From assembly GCA_024279575.1 (NCBI GenBank), contig JAJRRJ010000235.1, forward strand, positions 1 to 10,185: a stretch of 10,185 nucleotides of DNA. Reading direction: 5' to 3'. Position 1 is the stretch's first letter; each line of letters opens with the position of its first letter. Of this stretch, positions 6,141 through 10,185 are shown piece after piece. Source of the DNA: Alphaproteobacteria bacterium. Its GTDB lineage: Bacteria; Pseudomonadota; Alphaproteobacteria; Rhizobiales; Devosiaceae. The position numbers and the translations under genes were made by a program. The notes under the pieces are model-generated. The model made no database searches, was not told the origin of the DNA, and worked only from the letters and a program-made list of their open reading frames with translations.

Positions 6141-9005
6141 GTGCAAACGAGCAGCATACCAAATAGCAATAGGTATTTCCTGGACATGAACGATTCAAAA
6201 ACATCAAAACGATTATTTTGGTCCTGTACACACGTCACACTGAGAAGGACTGAAATCCCGCTATTTCTTGAACACAATATCGAAGTGGTACCAGAAGAAG
6301 TTTGTGCCACAGTTATGAACCCGATTGAAGGTCGCGATTACGACAATGAAGCCCTTCACCCTGTTATTCGACAATGGAAGCAGAAATGCACATTGAATGA
6401 TGATGTGCTCAATGTAGTACGCCGGGCGCGGCTGATGCAACGTAAAGGTGTTATAAGCCAGGCCGAACAAAAGATATTCAACAACTATTTTGATGCCATC
6501 TATATCGCAACAGATCTTGATACTGCCGTTGAGGTGTCATCATGGTTTGAAGGCGAGGTGATATTTCGTTACTTCGGTTTTCTGGACAATCTCCGCTCGC
6601 TGAAGGAATTAACTGAGAAGCATAGTTCAGAGCGCTTGAAGAACTTGATATTCTGCCCAATTTTTACATCCCTGCTTGAACTCAAGGAGGCAAAACTATT
6701 TAAACGCTCCGCTGTTGTTCACGGGTATATAGATACTCAGGATCGGGAAAACACATGGAGTGGCTGGACAAAAAGCCAATCAGCAAGTGTTGTCACCCAT
6801 GATCTGCAATCAACAAGCTCGGAACGTGCAGATGTCATCCGATCAATTATGCCGCTGGCTCGGCATATCAATATTGATTTACTTGGGAAAAACTTTATCG
6901 ACAACGTGCCTCAGGACATCAGGGCCAGTTTTGATGTGGTAGGAATTCTACCTTTCGAGGACTATCTACAAAAACTATTATCCTCCCGATTACTTATTCA
7001 TCCATTCGGCAATCGATACCACAATCACTATACCAATATCGAAGCAGTTGTCGCCGGGGTGCCGGTATTGTTCCTGAGTGAAAATCCACTTTACAATGAA
7101 AATTCTTTATCCGGCACACTCTCAGGCCCCGCAAGTGAGTACGGTGCTTTTTCCGACATCAATGAGCTGATTGAACAAACAAAGCACTTGTTTGACCAAC
7201 AGGATAAACTCAAAAAAATCGCAAAACGGCAAAAGAAGCTTCTGGCCCCGTTTTCAAAGGAAAATGTTTCTGCTGAAATTGGGGAATTGACCGCACTATT
7301 TAATTTCTCCAGACGCGATGAGAAAATGAACGTCCCCGCGACGCCATTTAGTGAAATACCCTGCTCTGACTTTTACCAAAACCATGAAATATTTGCGAAA
7401 GGTAATGCCAGCGTTCCGCTGACAGCATATATCAACAACGAACAATTACCATTCGTCAACGTTGATTCAAATGGTCAGGTAAGCGTAAGAATATCCGCAG
7501 ATGACGGTTTAATTCAACTGACTTTGCCAGGAAGAGACCTGCAATTTGCAGCCCACAAACATCACTGCATCAAGCTGAGCGGAAGCGCTTCTGGATTCGG
7601 ACAAATTGTGGTTGTTGCTGAAGTCTGGGCTAACAATAAAATGTTGGTTTCCAACAAATCCAGCCTTATACTTGTCAACGCACAGAGCAAAAAAATTGAT
7701 TTCCCATTCGATATTGATAGCGCTGAGGATTTTTCCATTGCTCTATATATCCGCATTGTTGGAAACTTGAATGTGTCACTGGAAATGTTGTCCCATAAAG
7801 TTGGCAAGCGTTCCGGAGAGAAAAAATCTCCTCTACTCTATTCACCGCACAACCTGTCTGATTCATGGAATAGTGGGAAAAAAATTTCCGCAATGCTTTT
7901 TGCGCCGGAAGAAGAAGCCTATCAGGGCCTCATAAACGGAGAACGATCCTTTGGCGTAAACATTTCGCGCGACGAATACGCCGTGTTGCGCCTAGATTAC
8001 AACGGGCAGCCTCTCATGTGCAAGACTTACTCCATTGAGTTGGACTTTCAAAGCGATAGCCCCTGTCAGGTAGAATTGTGCCTTGAAAGCTGGTCAGACA
8101 AAAACCAAATTGTTCACAGGAAAACACAAACCACATCAATAGATGTCGGGGATAACAGGATTGTCATTGCCGCCGGCAGTTGGGACCGCCAGCCAATTAT
8201 TCCCATATTGTTTGTAAAATCCCCCTTCGCCGGCAAAAGTGTATTAAAAACCATACGTAAAATTACTCCTCCAAAGAAGGCCAACAACCCTATTTCTTTC
8301 CTCTTTGGTAAAGGAGCCTCAGATACACCGGCTAAGCCTGAAAACGAAACCCCCAGTGTAAAATACCAATTCTATGGCCAGTTCAATCCACCCGTCGATC
8401 AGTTTTTATTTGAAACCTACTTTAAAGATCGCAAAGAGCCGGGATTTTTCATCGAATGCGGTGCATATGACGGGCGCATTGACAGCTCATGTCTGTTTTT
8501 CAAGGAAACTCTGGGCTGGAAGGGTGCAAATATCGAAGCATCACGATATCTGTATCGCTCACTCGTGGTGAACCGTCCGGGCGAAACAAATGTATTCTGC
8601 GCCCTGTCGGACAAGGCGGGCACCGCGGTTTTTCGCAATGCCATTCACCCTGAACTGGGCCGTAGATTTGGCAATGGCTCGCTCAATCACACAAAAGAAC
8701 ACATAAAAGAACTTGAAGACAGAAATTGCGAGTTTGAGGAATATGAAGTTCCAACTATTCCATTCAGGGACCTGATTGAGCAATATGACATCAAACAGGT
8801 TGATCTGTTTGTGCTTGATGTGGAGGGCCATGAATTGGCGGTGCTCAAAGGCATGAAAGGATCGTCCGTTCTGCCCTCAATTATCTGCGCCGAGCATGGT
8901 CAGTTAGGCGTAGAAGCATTGCGAGGCCCGATGGAAGAGCTGGGATATGTTTACGATGCCCAGTCCCACGTCAACTCCACATGGCTACTAAAATCTGAAC
9001 AGTAA
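6141..9005 (+). CDS. Multidomain glycosyltransferase-like / beta-sandwich / FkbM methyltransferase fusion
   Basis: A 954-residue predicted cytoplasmic protein with no signal peptide or membrane helix. Residues about 24-390 look like a GT-B glycosyltransferase: RLFWSCTHVTLRRTEIP opens a Rossmann-like strand, and HPFGNRYHNHYTNIEAVVAGVPVLFL (287-312, key H287, H294, H296, E301, G306) matches the C-terminal donor-site pattern in which a Glu is followed by xxxxGxPVL. Residues about 430-555 and 590-708 are two beta-rich domains that resemble each other. A low-complexity linker (708-740) leads to an FkbM-family methyltransferase (Methyltransf_21): FFIECGAYDG (769-778), LGWKGANIEA (791-800), VPTIPFRDL (870-878) and DLFVLDVEGHELAVLKG (888-904). 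These fit assembly plus O-methylation of a surface glycan; substrates are unknown. The GTG at 6141 has AAGG directly abutting it; an in-frame ATG at 6186 (residue 16) is equally plausible. The gene follows the dehydratase by 98 bases and converges on the next gene with a 2-base gap. Confidence 0.85.
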   Translation: MQTSSIPNSNRYFLDMNDSKTSKRLFWSCTHVTLRRTEIPLFLEHNIEVVPEEVCATVMNPIEGRDYDNEALHPVIRQWKQKCTLNDDVLNVVRRARLMQRKGVISQAEQKIFNNYFDAIYIATDLDTAVEVSSWFEGEVIFRYFGFLDNLRSLKELTEKHSSERLKNLIFCPIFTSLLELKEAKLFKRSAVVHGYIDTQDRENTWSGWTKSQSASVVTHDLQSTSSERADVIRSIMPLARHINIDLLGKNFIDNVPQDIRASFDVVGILPFEDYLQKLLSSRLLIHPFGNRYHNHYTNIEAVVAGVPVLFLSENPLYNENSLSGTLSGPASEYGAFSDINELIEQTKHLFDQQDKLKKIAKRQKKLLAPFSKENVSAEIGELTALFNFSRRDEKMNVPATPFSEIPCSDFYQNHEIFAKGNASVPLTAYINNEQLPFVNVDSNGQVSVRISADDGLIQLTLPGRDLQFAAHKHHCIKLSGSASGFGQIVVVAEVWANNKMLVSNKSSLILVNAQSKKIDFPFDIDSAEDFSIALYIRIVGNLNVSLEMLSHKVGKRSGEKKSPLLYSPHNLSDSWNSGKKISAMLFAPEEEAYQGLINGERSFGVNISRDEYAVLRLDYNGQPLMCKTYSIELDFQSDSPCQVELCLESWSDKNQIVHRKTQTTSIDVGDNRIVIAAGSWDRQPIIPILFVKSPFAGKSVLKTIRKITPPKKANNPISFLFGKGASDTPAKPENETPSVKYQFYGQFNPPVDQFLFETYFKDRKEPGFFIECGAYDGRIDSSCLFFKETLGWKGANIEASRYLYRSLVVNRPGETNVFCALSDKAGTAVFRNAIHPELGRRFGNGSLNHTKEHIKELEDRNCEFEEYEVPTIPFRDLIEQYDIKQVDLFVLDVEGHELAVLKGMKGSSVLPSIICAEHGQLGVEALRGPMEELGYVYDAQSHVNSTWLLKSEQ

Positions 9006-9007
9006 AA

Positions 9008-9643
9008 CTAAAACAGCTCTGTTTTGCGAGCGGGATTACCTGAAACTTTTTTACCATTTCGAATACGCGATATAACAACTGCCCCGGCGTTTATACTGAC
9101 ACCCTCGCCAACTTTAACGTTGTCAATTATGCTGGCGGAAAGGCCAATGCCCGTTCCCCGGCCAATTGATGTGCGCCCGCCGATTTGCACTCCGGGCGCA
9201 ATATTGCAAAAATCGCCAACTTTCACTTCATGACCGATGCCGCACTGGTAATTTATAGTAACAAAGTGTCCAATCTCAGCCTGGGACCCAATCACTGTTC
9301 CCGGACAAATAATGGTCCCCTGCCCCAGGGATGCGGCACGAACAGTGGCGGTTGGGTGAACCAGTTGTTCGAACTCAACACCACGCTCCAAAAGAACCGG
9401 ACAAACTTTTTCCTTGGTGGCTGGGTCAGAGATAGCATTAAAACCCCGGTCTTTAACGGTAAAATCCATATCCCGTTCGTCATAGGCAGGTAGTGCGAGA
9501 GTTTGTGGAGCCGCCCCGTTCGGCTCTCCCAGAAACCCACCAAAAGTGCTTGCTGCCCCCTCCCCGATCGCATCAAATGCCCAATCATATACTTCAAGTG
9601 CAAAGGGCCCGGTGCCCAGTACGAACCAGCGCTGAACAGCCAT
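9008..9643 (-). CDS. PglD/NeuD-family left-handed beta-helix sugar acyltransferase
   Basis: Predicted trimeric hexapeptide acyltransferase that acylates a nucleotide sugar or glycan residue (N-acetylation of UDP-4-amino sugars by PglD, O-acetylation of sialic acid by NeuD). The 211-residue protein has a small N-terminal Rossmann-like domain with GTG (residues 10-12), then imperfect hexapeptide repeats from about HPTATV (96-101) to GVSINAGAVV (181-190), and the family's tail SGNPARK (201-207). INYQCGIGHEVKVGD (130-144) carries the presumed catalytic pair H138-E139, which matches the HE dyad of PglD. The ATG at 9643 follows a GGGGG Shine-Dalgarno-like run. It begins 11 bases after the acyl ligase stop, so the two are probably one transcript. 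It ends 2 bases from the convergent fusion gene. The substrate and acyl group are inferred, not seen. Confidence 0.92.
   Translation of the reverse strand: MAVQRWFVLGTGPFALEVYDWAFDAIGEGAASTFGGFLGEPNGAAPQTLALPAYDERDMDFTVKDRGFNAISDPATKEKVCPVLLERGVEFEQLVHPTATVRAASLGQGTIICPGTVIGSQAEIGHFVTINYQCGIGHEVKVGDFCNIAPGVQIGGRTSIGRGTGIGLSASIIDNVKVGEGVSINAGAVVISRIRNGKKVSGNPARKTELF
9010..9025. terminator. Possible bidirectional terminator hairpin at convergent gene ends
   Basis: AAAACAG and CTGTTTT (9010-9016 and 9019-9025) are exact complements around a 2-base centre; realistically six pairs close a 4-base loop. The stem sits inside the last codons of the acyltransferase gene and just after the stop of the fusion gene. 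On the minus strand it is followed by AGTTTTA. The stem is mostly A-T, so strength would be low. Confidence 0.3.
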
Positions 9644-9654
9644 ATTTACCCCCG

Positions 9655-10185
9655 CTACAGTTTTTTGAACCGATGGGATACGGTAACCGGTCCAAACTTA
9701 ATGCGTTGTGGCATAAAGGCTTCAGGCAACCGTTCCTTAAGCCAGGCTTTCATATCCCTGCGTTTTATTTCAATTCCCTCAGCGGGCTGACAAAGCAATT
9801 CAATATGTTGGCCGGTAATTGGATTGTCGACACCCTTTGCCTGAGCAAGCAATATGTCGGAGTGTTCAAGCGCGGCCTTCTCGATAACTCCGGGCAGCAC
9901 TTTTTCTCCGCCGATGTTTATCCAGTCCGTTGTGCGTCCAACAACCCGCAAAGCACCATCATCGCGCGTTTCCACCAGATCCTTGGTGTCATACCACCCG
10001 TTTTCATCAAACGGAGATGGCGCGTTCAGATATCCGACCATGCGATTTTGTGGCCTAATTTTAAGAATACCGTCAATTATTTTGGTTTCTACACCTTCGC
10101 CACCGACAAGCATCCACAGGCTGTCACGGGCCACCGATTTTACCCTGAGAATGCCAAGCTCTGACATGCCGTAGGTTTGCCGAAA
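9655..10185 (-). CDS. AMP-dependent acyl ligase (ANL superfamily), C-terminal part, 5' end beyond window
   Basis: C-terminal 176 residues of an acyl- or aryl-adenylating enzyme. These enzymes activate a carboxylate with ATP and usually pass it to CoA or a carrier protein. The reading frame is open through the right edge. Visible motifs in order are YGMSE (residues 5-9, the A5 motif, normally YGxTE), VGYLN (50-54), GWYDTKDLV (63-71, the A7 region), GRTTDWINIGGEKV (83-96, the A8 hinge), and the very end SHRFKKL, where K174 or K175 could be the A10 lysine. About two thirds of the protein, including the P-loop, should lie beyond 10185. The stop is 11 bases before the acyltransferase ATG. That tight pairing suggests the activated acyl group is the donor for the beta-helix enzyme. 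K in YDTKDL replaces the more common G of YxTGD, and A10 lacks the common GK pair. The substrate is unknown. Confidence 0.92.
   Translation of the reverse strand, partial: FRQTYGMSELGILRVKSVARDSLWMLVGGEGVETKIIDGILKIRPQNRMVGYLNAPSPFDENGWYDTKDLVETRDDGALRVVGRTTDWINIGGEKVLPGVIEKAALEHSDILLAQAKGVDNPITGQHIELLCQPAEGIEIKRRDMKAWLKERLPEAFMPQRIKFGPVTVSHRFKKL

Noticed and set aside
9493..10164. Open frame of 223 codons on the plus strand
   Set aside because: It lies antisense to the acyltransferase start and the ligase C-terminus, both of which have clear family motifs. Its own translation shows no recognisable domain.
1..10185. Search for CRISPR arrays, tRNAs, insertion-sequence ends or toxin-antitoxin pairs
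   Set aside because: No regularly spaced repeats, cloverleaf-like sequences, transposase motifs or terminal repeats were seen on reading; nearly all the sequence is accounted for by the listed genes.

Overview
The window looks like a proteobacterial chromosome, most likely alphaproteobacterial. This is inferred from the ureD-ureA-ureB gene order and from the character of the urease proteins; no ribosomal RNA or other firm taxonomic marker is present. GC content looks moderate by eye and was not computed. Coding density is very high, and no stretch of more than about 110 bases lacks a gene. I see no tRNA, rRNA, CRISPR array, transposase or integrase.

Region 1 (1-1401, minus strand) is the start of a urease operon. 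ureD (metallocentre chaperone) is transcribed first, then ureA (gamma subunit), then ureB (beta subunit), which is cut by the left edge; ureC and the other accessory genes should lie beyond it. Region 2 (1469-2911, plus strand) is a housekeeping pair diverging from the urease operon: an RsmJ-type 16S rRNA guanine-N2 methyltransferase with a short N-terminus, then a CysQ-type 3'(2'),5'-bisphosphate nucleotidase.

Region 3 (2988-10185) is surface-polysaccharide biosynthesis. A WecA/WbpL-type polyprenyl-phosphate sugar-1-phosphate transferase (minus) and a WbpM/FlaA1/PglF-type nucleotide-sugar 4,6-dehydratase (plus) are divergently arranged over about 106 bp. Together they would make a 6-deoxy-4-keto-HexNAc nucleotide precursor and load the first sugar phosphate onto the lipid carrier. 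Next comes a very large gene (954 codons) that fuses a GT-B-like glycosyltransferase segment, two similar beta-rich domains and a C-terminal FkbM-family methyltransferase. Facing it is a minus-strand pair: a PglD/NeuD-type left-handed beta-helix acyltransferase, and upstream of it the C-terminal part of an AMP-dependent acyl ligase that runs off the right edge. A plausible reading is that the ligase activates an acyl group and the beta-helix enzyme transfers it to a sugar made through the dehydratase pathway, while the fusion protein adds and methylates glycan residues.

The most interesting items are the glycosyltransferase/beta-sandwich/FkbM fusion with its apparent internal duplication, the ligase-acyltransferase cassette, and a G9 homopolymer in the initiating transferase gene that could act as a phase-variation switch.
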